In this document: positions 22,561 through 57,859 of the stretch, one piece after another
How positions within the stretch are numbered: the stretch's first letter is position 1
Layout: each line of letters begins with the position of its first letter
NCBI RefSeq assembly: GCF_037893015.1
Contig: NC_133658.1
Coordinates: forward strand, 140,163,822 to 140,227,821
From: Macrotis lagotis
Taxonomy: Eukaryota > Chordata > Mammalia > Peramelemorphia > Peramelidae
Length of the DNA stretch: 64,000 bases
Direction of reading: 5' to 3'
Translations under genes and position numbers: made by a program
The notes under the pieces: generated by a model
The model's database searches: none
The model's input: the letters and a program-made list of their open reading frames with translations, nothing else
Told to the model about the DNA's origin: nothing

Positions 22561-22778
22561 GGATACAAGATGTTGATAAATGGGTAGTAATATAGTGAAA
22601 GTCTAGAATTTTAACCAAGAGAAGAAGGAAACAAATAGGAAAAAATCTTCGGGGTATGGGAAGATCAAGAGAAAGTTTTCTTAAGATTGGAGAGATTTGA
22701 TCATATATGTAGGCAATAGGAAATGAGAAAGTAGATAAATAGGGAGAAACTTATTATGAAAGAGATTAGAATGATGAT

Positions 22779-23035
22779 CAGCTAGGTGGTACAGTGGATA
22801 AAACATTGGACCTGGAACCAGGAAGACCTGAGTTCAAATGCAGTCATAGATATTTACTAGCTGCTTGACTGAATAAATAAACTAACTTGCTCTCTTCAGT
22901 TTCTTTTGCTGTCAAATAGGAATAATATTAACATCTCATTCTTAGGTTTATTTCAGATGAAGTCACATAAAACTTGAAAATTTTAGAGCATTATATAAAT
23001 GTTAGCTATAAATTATTATTATTGAAGCAAAATCC
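22779..23035 (+). mobile_element. SINE with tRNA head and CORE-like 3' part
   Basis: CAGCTAGGTGGTACAGTGG head and GACCTGAGTTCAAATGCAG, then a CORE/MIR-like 3' part ending in ATTATTATTATTG. Confidence 0.65.
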
Positions 23036-23039
23036 TTTA

Positions 23040-24140
23040 AGGAGATGAACCACCATCCAACTTCATAGAGTGGATTGCAAGATCAATATGAGTCAATAGC
23101 ATGATGTGGCATTCAAAAATGCTAGGGAATTTTAAAAATACATTAATGGGGACATTTAACCCAGAACAAGAAAAGAAATGCTTCTGTTTTATTCTGACTT
23201 GATCATGTCATATCTGGATTATGCTCTATTCTTGGCTGTACATTTTAGCTAAAATGTTGATTGGCTGGAACATGTCTAGAAGAAGGCAATTAGGATGGTA
23301 TTAGAATTGAAGTCATGACATGCAAGAATTGGTTCAGAGAACCTGAGTTGCTTAGTTGGAAAAGAGAAAAACCCAAGACTTGTTTTACTTGGTTCTAGAA
23401 AGCAGAGCTAGAAGAAATGAAGGGAGAAATATAATTCAACTTGATAGAAGAAAAAAACTTTCTACTATTTAAAGGTATGGCAAATGAAATAGACAGCCTT
23501 TAGGAATTGTATGATCCCTATTATAGGAAATCTTTAAGGTTAGATGGAGAGAATTCCATGAAATAACTTAAATAACTGAAAAAGCAACAGACAGTGGTAA
23601 GCTATCATTACTACCATTTTCACAGCTATTATTTATATAAGTGCTTTTTATATATATCCTGAAATTTGTATATTTGGGAAGTACTAAAAATTGCTTGATA
23701 GGAACTAAAATTCCTTTCAGCTTCAAGATCTTATGATTCTATTTAGTTTGCATAATTATAAGTTAGCAGAAGTTTGGAAAGTCAGAGTGGTATTTATCCG
23801 TTCAGACTATTATAGGCCTGATGCAACCTGAGTGCAAAGGGAAATATGGTTGATTCGATGTTAATATCACAGTGCCAAGGCTCAGAATGAATATTTGATA
23901 GAACCCAGTATTTGTAAAAAAAAATAATTTCAATAAAATGTGTCTGTCTTGCAGCAATTACCAAACTAATAAAGATAGGTGGTATAGTATATAGAGAATA
24001 CTTACTAGCTATGTATCCTAGGTCAAATCATTTAAGCACCCTGGGCCTCTGTTTCCACATCTGTAAAATGAATATAATATCACCTATTTCCTGGGGTCAC
24101 TGAGAAAGTAAAGTGATATATAATATATATGTAAAGCATT
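23040..24140. other. Intergenic stretch, mostly unrecognised
   Basis: A possible MIR-like fragment lies at 23985-24140 (TTTCCACATCTGTAAAATGA). Nothing else is recognised. Confidence 0.4.
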
Positions 24141-24158
24141 TATATAAAAGGGAGTGAT

Positions 24159-24317
24159 GGGGCAGTTAGGTGGTGCAGTGGATAGAGCACCAGCCCTGGA
24201 ATCAGGAGTACTTGAGTTCAAATCCGACCTCAGTTTCTTAATAATTACCCAGCTGTGTGGCCTTGGGCAAGCCACTTAACCCCATTTGCCTTGCAAAAAA
24301 CCTAAAAAAAGGGGGGG
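24159..24317 (+). mobile_element. tRNA-derived SINE (WSINE1-like)
   Basis: Full-length head and body, then an A run and a G run. GGGAGTGATG at 24150-24159 is repeated at 24318-24327. Confidence 0.9.
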
Positions 24318-24429
24318 GGGAGTGATGATGATAGTCTACCATTGTGGGGTGCTTTTCAGTTATATTATTTTGTGGAATTCTCTTCATGAAATCTTACATC
24401 CTCACAATATACTTTCTAAAGTAGGCAAG

Positions 24430-24609
24430 GGGGCAGCTAGGTGCCATAGTGAATAGAGCACTGGCCCTGGAGTCAGGAGTACCTGAGTTCAAATCCAGCC
24501 GCAGACACTTAATAACTGTCTAGCTGTGTGGCCTTGGGCAAGCCACTTAACCCCATTGCCTTGCAAAAAACAAACAAAAACAAAAATAAACCCCCCCCAA
24601 AAATCAAAA
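24430..24609 (+). mobile_element. tRNA-derived SINE (WSINE1-like)
   Basis: Perfect 13 bp target-site duplication TAAAGTAGGCAAG at 24417-24429 and 24610-24622, with an A/C-rich tail. Confidence 0.95.
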
Positions 24610-24769
24610 TAAAGTAGGCAAGAGAGATGTCTTCATCTCCACTTTATAAATGAAGAAATTTGGAGCATTTAATGTTGCATAGCAAGTCAGTTAGAACCTT
24701 AGTCTTCTGGCTCCCAGCTTAGAGCACTTTCTGTTATGTGATATATGACCTTATTATAATTATTTTTTA

Positions 24770-24916
24770 GTTTTTTGCAAGGCAATGGGGTTAAGTGACT
24801 TGCCCAAATTCACACAGCTAGGTAGTTATTAAGTATCTGCGGCTGGATTTGAACTCAGGTCCTCCTGACTCTCGGTCCAGTGCTCTATCCACTGTGCACC
24901 TAGCTGCCCCCTCATT
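24770..24916 (-). mobile_element. tRNA-derived SINE (WSINE1-like), antisense
   Basis: Reads TTTTTTGCAAGGCAATGGGG to CCACTGTGCACCTAGCTGCC. Target-site duplication AATTATTTTTTA at 24758-24769 and 24917-24928. It inserted at the A-rich 3' end of the antisense ORF1-only element. Confidence 0.95.
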
Positions 24917-25503
24917 AATTATTTTTTAAAGTTTATTTTTAAATTTGCCCCCTGGTAACACAAAAATACAAGTTTCAACATTTACTTCCAAAACGCTGAG
25001 TTCCAAATTCTGTCCCTTCCTCCTACCCCACTCCCCCCATTGAGAAATCAAAGTTACTTGGTATAGGTTAAAAATGTATAACCATGAAACATATTACTAC
25101 AATAGTCATGTTCTAAAAGGAAACATAATCCTCCCTCCCACAAAGAAAGAGGAACCTCAAGAAAAAATAAAGTGACAAAAAATAAAAAAATGTGCTTCAG
25201 TCTATATTCAGACACCGTCAGTTATTTCTTTGGGAATGGATAATATTCTTTATCAGAAGTCCATCAGAGAAGTTGCTTCAATATTTTTCCCTATAGTTGC
25301 TGTTGCTAGCTGTATTTCCCTCCATTCAATCCCCCCCACCCCATTTATTCTATTCTTTCTCTTCTGTCTCTCCTCAAAAGTGTGTTATATATATATCTGA
25401 GCATCCTTTCTCCTTTCCCTTTCCTCTCCTATTTTCCTCTAGGATAAGATAGATTTCTATACTCAACTGAGTATGTATGTTAGTTCCTCTCTGAGCCACT
25501 TTT

Positions 25504-25650
25504 TTTTAAGGTTTTTTTGCAATGCAAATGGCGTTAAGTGGCTTGCCCAAGGCCACACAGGTAATTATTAAGTGTCTGGGACTGGATTTGAACCCAGGTA
25601 CTCCTGACCCCAGGGCGGGTGCTTTATCCACTGCACCACCTAGCCGCCCC
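25504..25650 (-). mobile_element. tRNA-derived SINE, antisense, inside the HAL1-like element
   Basis: Perfect 12 bp duplication TGAGCCACTTTT at 25492-25503 and 25651-25662. Confidence 0.95.
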
Positions 25651-25683
25651 TGAGCCACTTTTGATGGGAGTAAAGACTCACTC

Positions 25684-25833
25684 TGGATAGCTAGGTGGCA
25701 CAGTGAACAGAGCTCCAGCCCTGGAGTCAGGAGGACCTGAGTTCAAACCGGGCCTCAGACACTTAATAATTAGCTAGCTGTGTGACCTTGGGCAAGGCAC
25801 TTAACCCCACTGCCTTGCAAAAACAACTAAAAA
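25684..25833 (+). mobile_element. tRNA-derived SINE, sense, inside the HAL1-like element
   Basis: Perfect 12 bp duplication AAAGACTCACTC at 25672-25683 and 25834-25845. Opposite orientation to its neighbour 33 bp away. Confidence 0.95.
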
Positions 25834-27744
25834 AAAGACTCACTCACCCCTGCCTATCTTCCCCCCCTCCCACTTCTTTGCAAAAGCTTTTTCTTGACTC
25901 TTTTATGTGAAATAACTTACCCTATTCTACCTCTCCTCTCCTTTTCCCCAGTACATTCATTTCTTGACCATTAACTCAATCTTGTTAATAAATTATATCT
26001 TCAAATTCAACCCCCCCCCCTTCCTGTGCCTTGTCTATATTTGCTCTTTCTGTCCTAATAAATGAGTTATCAGTATCCTCTTCCCATGCAGGAATACAAA
26101 CAATTCAAAATCATTAAGTCCCTCATAATTTGCCCCTTCCATCCACCCTCTCTATGCTTCCCCTGAGTCCTGTACTTGAAGATCAAACTTTTTTGTTCAT
26201 CTCTAGTCCTTTCATCAGTAAAGTTTGAAAATCCCCATTTCAATGAATGTCTATCTTTTCCCCTGAAAGGTTCAATTTTACTGGGTATAATATAAGCTCT
26301 TTTGCCTTCTGGAATATCATGTCCCAAGCTCTATGAGACCTTAATGTAGAAGCTGCTAAATCTTGTGTTATACTGAATGTAGTTCCATGAGATCTGAATT
26401 ATTTCTTTCTGACTGTTTATAATATTTTCTCCTTGACTTGGGAGTTCTGAAATTTGGTTATAATTATCTTGTAAGTTTTCATTTTGGGATCTCTTTCAGG
26501 AGTTGATCATGGATTCTTTCAATTTCTATTTTACCCTCTGCTTCTAGGATATCATGGCAGTTTTCCTGGATTATTATTTGAAAAATGAAGTCTAGGAGTT
26601 TTTTTTATCATGACTTTCAGGAAGTCCAATAATTTTTAAATTATCTTTACTGGATCTGTTTTCCAGGTCAGTTGTTTTTCCAATGAAGTATTTCCAGTTT
26701 TCTTCTAGTTTTCATTTTTGTTTTTGGTTTTGTTTTATTGTTTCTTGATTTCTAGTCCACTTCCCTTAGCTCTATTCTACATTTTAAGGTTATTTTCTTC
26801 AGAGGGCTTTTGTATCTCCTTTTCCATCTGGACAATTCTGCTTTTTAAGTCATTCTCATTTTCTTTTGTATTGCTTTTCCCATTTGACTCAAACATATTT
26901 TCTTCAGTATTTTTAAAATAATTCCTTCACCAAGTTTCTCACTTGCTTTTCATGATTTTCCCACATTGCTCTCATTTCTCTTCCCAATTTTTCCTCTATC
27001 TCCCTTGATTTTCAGGGATAATCCCCCCCCCCGGGGTCTTATGAGATGCTGACTGTTCTTCTAGCCTGTGATCTGATCTGTAGATGATCAAAAGCACTCC
27101 TTTTTGCCCTGGAACCTTGAAGATTCCCTGCTCTACAGTGACAGTCAAGATCCTTTTCCTGAGACTAGAGCCCCAGACTAGAATCTGGATCTGACTAGAC
27201 CTCTGCAATCTCCCCAACCTCCTTACCATCTGTGGACTGAACTCTGGAATCAGTTGCCCAGGGGGCTCCCTGCTGGGTGGCTCCCCAGGCCTATTCCTGG
27301 TTCCTGGGGCTGGGCCTGCTCTGAGGTCTGAGCTGGCCTGTACTCTGTTCTCACTCTGATATGGTAGAGTTTTCCTGCTGAACTTTCCAATAGTCCTTGA
27401 CAATTGCTGGGTTGAGAAGTCTGAAAACTGGCCCTCTGCCAGGCACACTGCAAATTGTTCCTGGATGCCTGGAGTTGCTTTGCTCCAGTGTGGCTGGGCT
27501 GCACAAGCCATTTCTAAACCAGGTGTAATAGACCCTTCTCTTGGATCTTCCAAGTTGTCTTGGGCTGGAAAATTGTTTCACTCAGGTTTTTTTTTGGGGG
27601 GGAGGGGCGGTTCTGCCATTCTAAGAATTAGTTTAGCATCATTATTTAAAGGTATTTGGAGTGGTCTGAGGGAGAGCTTGTGGGAGTTCCTGTCTTTACT
27701 CTGCCATCTTGGCTCTACCTGGCCTCTGATTATTATGACTTTAG

Positions 27745-28560
27745 TGACTCTTGTCTTTGTATACTCAATGCTTAGTATAATATGTGGTACATAGTATGAT
27801 CTTAATGATCACTGAATAAATGAATCCATTAATAAATGGCTCAAGGGCACAAATGGAAGGCACAAATGGAAGCATTGGATAAAAGGGCTATTTTATCCTC
27901 TGAGATGAACAGAAGAGAAGATGGGTGCAGTCAGGTTTTGAAGTGTGAAATAAGAGAGATGTGGAAGATGGAGTTTCGATGGATATTTTCAATCATCTTG
28001 GTCTAATACAAGTTTTTTTTACTGATGCAGTGGAGAGAGATTTGAAACAATCATTAGGGGCAGCTAGATGGAGTGGATAGAGTAGGGCCCTGGAGTCAGG
28101 AGTACCTGAGTTCAAATCCAGCATTAGACACTTAATAATTACCTAGCTGTGTGGCCTTGGGCAAGTCACTTAACCCCATTTGCCTTGCAAAAACTAAAAA
28201 ACAAAACAAACAAAAAAACCCCAATTATTGCAGAGACCATGATAATAATTAAGAAATTAACAAAAGGTTTTATTACACTGGTTGAGGGTTCAGTTGCAGT
28301 TAGTCTGAATTTGTGGTGGATCTAATCAGCACTATTTCATGATTTCCTCCAGCAACACTGATGGTGTGGAGAAAGGGTTGAAGGAGTACCCAGGATTGAG
28401 GATCTACATATTGCAAGGATTAGGAAAAGTGGGCGTGGGGCTAAAGGATTTGAAGGTAAACGGTGCCTGTAGCATCAAGACTAAAGGGAAGCAAATGAGG
28501 GCAGACAAAAATCAGTAGTGGCACGGAGGTCTAGCAAAACATCTTTCTTTAGAGGCCCTC
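27745..28560. mobile_element. Old L2-like remnants around a SINE
   Basis: The L2-tail-like TAATATGTGGTACATAGTATG and TGAATAAATGAATCC near 27776-27827 are followed by antisense L2-like purine-rich sequence. The SINE at 28057-28200 is inserted in it. Weakly supported. Confidence 0.35.
28057..28200 (+). mobile_element. tRNA-derived SINE (WSINE1-like)
   Basis: GGGGCAGCTAGATGG head, CTTAATAATTACCTAGCTG body, A-rich tail. Confidence 0.9.
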
Positions 28561-28649
28561 AAGGTTCGAATTGATAAAGCTGCTGCCAATGATATTCTCT
28601 TTCATTTTCAAAGGTGATGCCATGGCCTGCAGATGCATGGGATCCGAGT

Positions 28650-28676
28650 CTGTGTGTGTGTGTGTGTGGGGGGGTG
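28650..28676. repeat. (TG)n with G run
   Basis: About nine TG units followed by GGGGGGG, next to the LETM2 CpG island. Confidence 0.9.
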
Positions 28677-28689
28677 CCTCACTTTCTCC

Positions 28690-28830
28690 TTCAGGGTCCT
28701 GGAGATGACCCTGGATGCGGGGCAATCAGGGTGAAGCGACTTGCCCAAGGTCACAAAGCTGGGCAGGGCCAAGTGTTTGCGGCCACATTCGAATTAAGCC
28801 TTGCGCCGTCTAGCTGCTTCGCATTAAGCC
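28690..28830 (-). mobile_element. Diverged tRNA-derived SINE, antisense
   Basis: GCGACTTGCCCAAGGTCACA and the following GTTTGCGGCCACATTCGAA match the antisense SINE body. It abuts the LETM2 CpG island. Confidence 0.6.
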
Positions 28831-28879
28831 CTTTCTGAAGGGCGGCTGAAGTCTGTTAGAGGGCACACAGTGGGGTTTC

Positions 28880-29960
28880 GTGCGTCTGATTGGTCAGGAA
28901 TAAAGGGCTTATAATAAGGGATGTCGTGCCCGACCCCCCCCCGTGGTTGCCATGGCGACTTGCGTAAACTACGCCCGCGGGATGGAGAAAGGTAGGATTC
29001 ATCCAGCGTTCCCTCTGGATGGGGCAGGAGGGCGCCCGGCCCGGGAGCCCAGACACCTCTCGCCTGTCCGCAGCACCCCATCCTGGAAGTCACTCACTGG
29101 GCGGGAACTAGGCCAGGCCCTTCTGGGGGCGGCTCCGGCTCCGAGGGGCCCAACCCGCTAGAGACCCCGCGTGCTCGCTGGTTGCTGCAGCTGTCAATCA
29201 TCACAACGGTCTCGGGGAGCAGTGGGGGGTGGAACCATGGAGATGGCGGAGGAGGCGGGTCTGTCCGGGCGCGGCTGCGGCGCGTGCGGGCCGGGAAGGC
29301 GAGGGGCGGGGAGAGGCAGCGGTTCTGGCCTGCGCCTCTGAGGGGACGGGACCGGCCCGCCTGGGCCAGCCCAGCGCCCCTCCGCCGCCCTTCCTGCCGG
29401 CGCCCAGCCTCCTCGGCTTCGCCCGGCTCTTCTGGCTCCGGCCCTGCAGTGTCCTGCGCCCGCTCTCCCCCGAGCCCTGAATTCAAACCTCCATTTTACC
29501 CGCCTCCCGCCCCCTCCGCCGCTGCCGGGCCCGCGCCACGCCCAGCCTCGCCCACCCACCGGTGACAGAGGGGGCTGTGGACACCCGGTGCACCGGGGTC
29601 ATGCGGCTTCCAGAAGCGGAGGTAACCCATCTGGATTAACCCGGAGGACCGAGGAAGCGCCCCGTCCTTTTCCTCCTCCCCTCCCCGCCACTGTCCCCCC
29701 ACGCCGCCACTTGCGCCGCCTCTTAACTGACCCCTGCCCGGCCTCGGGCCTCCCTGCGCGCCGGGAGCTCGGAGGGGCGTTTGAATGAACCGGGACGGAA
29801 AGCCGCCAGGCGCGGGGTTGGGGCGCCAGGCGCGGGGTTGGGGCGCCTGGCGCGGGGTTGGGGCGCCAGGCGCGGGGTTGGGGCGGTGCGAGCCAGGAGG
29901 AGCATTTCCTAGCCTGGCTGCACTCCTGCCCTGGCCCCGCTGGGACTGGATGCGGGACAG
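28880..29960 (+). promoter_or_regulatory. LETM2: CpG island promoter of LETM2, with unresolved non-coding exon 1
   Basis: Strong CpG density from about 28.93 to 29.93 kb. An inverted CCAAT box lies at about 28888 and a YY1-like GAGATGGCGGAGG near 29239. Two reasonable donors could end a non-coding first exon: GAGAAAG before GTAGGA near 28990, and AGCGGAG before GTAACC near 29620. Either would splice to the acceptor at 30700/30701 just before the coding start. I cannot choose between them without transcripts. Confidence 0.7.
29806..29885 (+). repeat. Four-copy 20 bp GC-rich minisatellite
   Basis: Units CCAGGCGCGGGGTTGGGGCG at 29806, 29826, 29846 (CCTGG variant) and 29866. Each holds GGGGTTGGGG plus CpGs, and lies inside the LETM2 CpG island. 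Confidence 0.98.
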
Positions 29961-30735
29961 TCCGGGCTGTGTGGGGTGGGGAGACAGGAACTCCCGCAGC
30001 CTTAGTTAAAATGTAACAAGTTCTGGCTTGGCTTTGTCTTAACTGCCCAGAGCACAGACCCGCCTTTTCTTTTTTTTATTAATTTGAGATACTGGACAGA
30101 ACTGTAGATCTATATACCGCAGAAATAAAAAGAATATCACCTTTGATTCTTGTTGATTGATTAAGAGTAGAAAGTCGAAATGGCAAATCCAGAATTTAGT
30201 ACAGTGCACATGATAGGGAATTTTCTTTATAAATCGATGGCCCACAAGTTCATAGGTACTTTGTCCAGATACTTGGAAAATCTCATAATTGAGCAAGCAG
30301 GTTACTACAGGAACCCATTAAAAAGTAATCAAAACATTGCTGGTTCTCCAGATCATCATGATTATCTGAAATAGTAACAGATGACATTGATGTAGTCTTT
30401 TAAGGTTTATTATTCCTCTCATTTTGCAGCACTAGAGGTTGTGAGTTTTCTAAGGTTACACACAAGGACTTGAACTTAGATTTCTGAATCTGTAAACCCA
30501 GGGCTTTTCCAGATGCATGACAACTGCCTTCCACAGGCTCAGCATCTCAAAACAGCCCTGTCTAGGCTAGAGGCAAGTATATTTATGATTGTTAGGAATA
30601 TTGAACTTGGAGTTTTAATATTTTGTAGTAGTTACAAAATTAAATCTTTATAATTGGTGACTTTTTAAATACTAAACTATATATCCCACTCCTTTTCCTA
30701 GGTCCCTCGGTTGACCAGTTGAAACTAATATAAAT

Positions 30736-56386
<25,651 letters not shown>

Positions 56387-57826
56387 GGCCACTTGAAGAT
56401 GATGCTGTAATCCATTCACCTACTCCATCTCCCTACCTCAGAAGGTAAAGGAACTCCAGACTGAGCTGTCGATATCCTCTTCAGATATGACTATTTTGTC
56501 ATTGTAGCAGTACTCCTTGAGGCACTGAAACCTATCCAGGTGATATTAGCAGTGAATCTAAGCTCATAGTCTTCAGAAAGTTCATTTCTTTGCCACTATT
56601 TATTTACTTCTAATTTCACAAATTGTAAACATGTAAAGACACCTGTTTATTATTGACTGAATTGTAGAATGTGCAGCTTTTACAGTGGTCATGTTTTATG
56701 GACATCTACAATTTATGCACCCCTGAGGGAAAAATCTTTTGTATAGGATGGCTTCTACTTTTGTTCTTTAGGATCTTAGCCTCCTGTAACATGATGTCTT
56801 TGCTGGGGCATTTGAAAACACATTAATCAGTGAGCAGGACTTTTAATCAGCCTGACCTCTTCTTTGATTAGCTAGTGGCATGATATTGCACATTTCCTAT
56901 CCCTGAATTGAAATGCTTATGCTACTCACTTGTGGTCTTTTTGCAATGGGAGCAAAGCCCTTAACCACCAAGTAACTTTTAAGACAGGGGAAGAGGTACT
57001 GCTCTGATGGAGAGAAGAGAAAGCTTCTTAAAGGAGAGTGAGGAGTTAAAAACACATTGGCAGCCAGCAGGACTTGGCTGCTGAGTGGCCATTCTGTCTA
57101 ACATCTCCTTTTGGGCCTGGAGTGGCTGCAGAATAGTCTGGGAAGGAGCTGCCACTATGTTAGGACATATGGCTTTCATTAGCCATCATTTTGCTAGGAA
57201 ATATAATTAGGGTTGGTGGCTTAACTGTTTGTTTGGGTTGGGTGTTTTTTTTCCCTCCCAGATCTATTTAAGTCTTTCACAAATCAGACTTTTTTTTGTT
57301 AGTCATGGAGGTTGTTTAGGTCTAATTGTCCTTGTCTGTGTTACCCAATAACAAATATTATGTTCAGATACTTATTTATTACTTAAAAACTTTTTTTTAA
57401 GTGATGACTTCCTTTGCTGGAAGATTGCCACAGAGATGACCAATAGCTTTCTTAGTTTTAGAGAAGCTAGGGAGGGAATAGACGTTTCAGAAATCTGGGA
57501 GATGAAAAATGTTACCAGTTTAGCTGGTAACAGTTATTTTTATTTCCTGGAAATTGAAAGCCGTTAGTTGGGTACCATTTAAAAACCAAGTGAAACTTAA
57601 ATTTGGTTCTTCAGACTGGCTGGAACCACCTAAATGAATAACTTAACATTATTTCAAAACTAAAAATTATTTGCACTTTAAACTGGTTCCTCTGACTCTC
57701 TTTCAGCAGGGGATCATCACCATATTGTACTCCTAATCAACTCTAGTTATTTGACATTAAGAATCCCCTGCTGTGCTAATGCAACATTCTATGGAGTCTT
57801 GGCACTAGCCTAGCAAGGTAATTCAC

Positions 57827-57832
57827 AATAAA
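57827..57832 (+). terminator. LETM2: LETM2 poly(A) signal AATAAA
   Basis: CACAATAAACTTTCACATTT about 1.44 kb after the ancestral stop, followed by GT-rich sequence. Confidence 0.65.
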
Positions 57833-57859
57833 CTTTCACATTTCTAAAGTGGTGAGGTG

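Larger units (their letters stand above)
24754..27733 (-). mobile_element. ORF1-only L1-type element (HAL1-like), antisense
   Basis: Read on the minus strand it starts at about 27716 with an L1 5' UTR-like AGAGCCAAGATGGCAGAG, passes a GC-rich leader, then an ORF1-like zone (about 27.0-26.4 kb, broken). On the plus strand this zone includes ATCATGACTTTCAGGAAGTC, the antisense of the ORF1 motif GLPESHD. It runs directly into a 3' region without ORF2. A candidate short duplication TATGAC(C/T)TTA lies at 24744-24753 and 27734-27743. It carries three SINE insertions. HAL1 elements, L1 relatives lacking ORF2, are known from mammals. Confidence 0.6.

Noticed and set aside
26996..27553. 185-codon minus-strand open frame
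   Set aside because: It lies in the GC-rich 5' leader of the antisense HAL1-like element; not a host gene.
28951..29161. Alternative LETM2 start in the CpG island
   Set aside because: The 30736 ATG gives the conserved N terminus; the upstream ATG frame, if spliced, stops at 30731.
29094..29565. Open frames up to 130 codons in the LETM2 CpG island
   Set aside because: Several frames on both strands are open at once, as expected from high GC with few stops; no conserved domain.
30039..30296. 85-codon minus-strand frame upstream of LETM2
   Set aside because: No match to a known family and it overlaps an unsupported plus-strand frame; likely chance.
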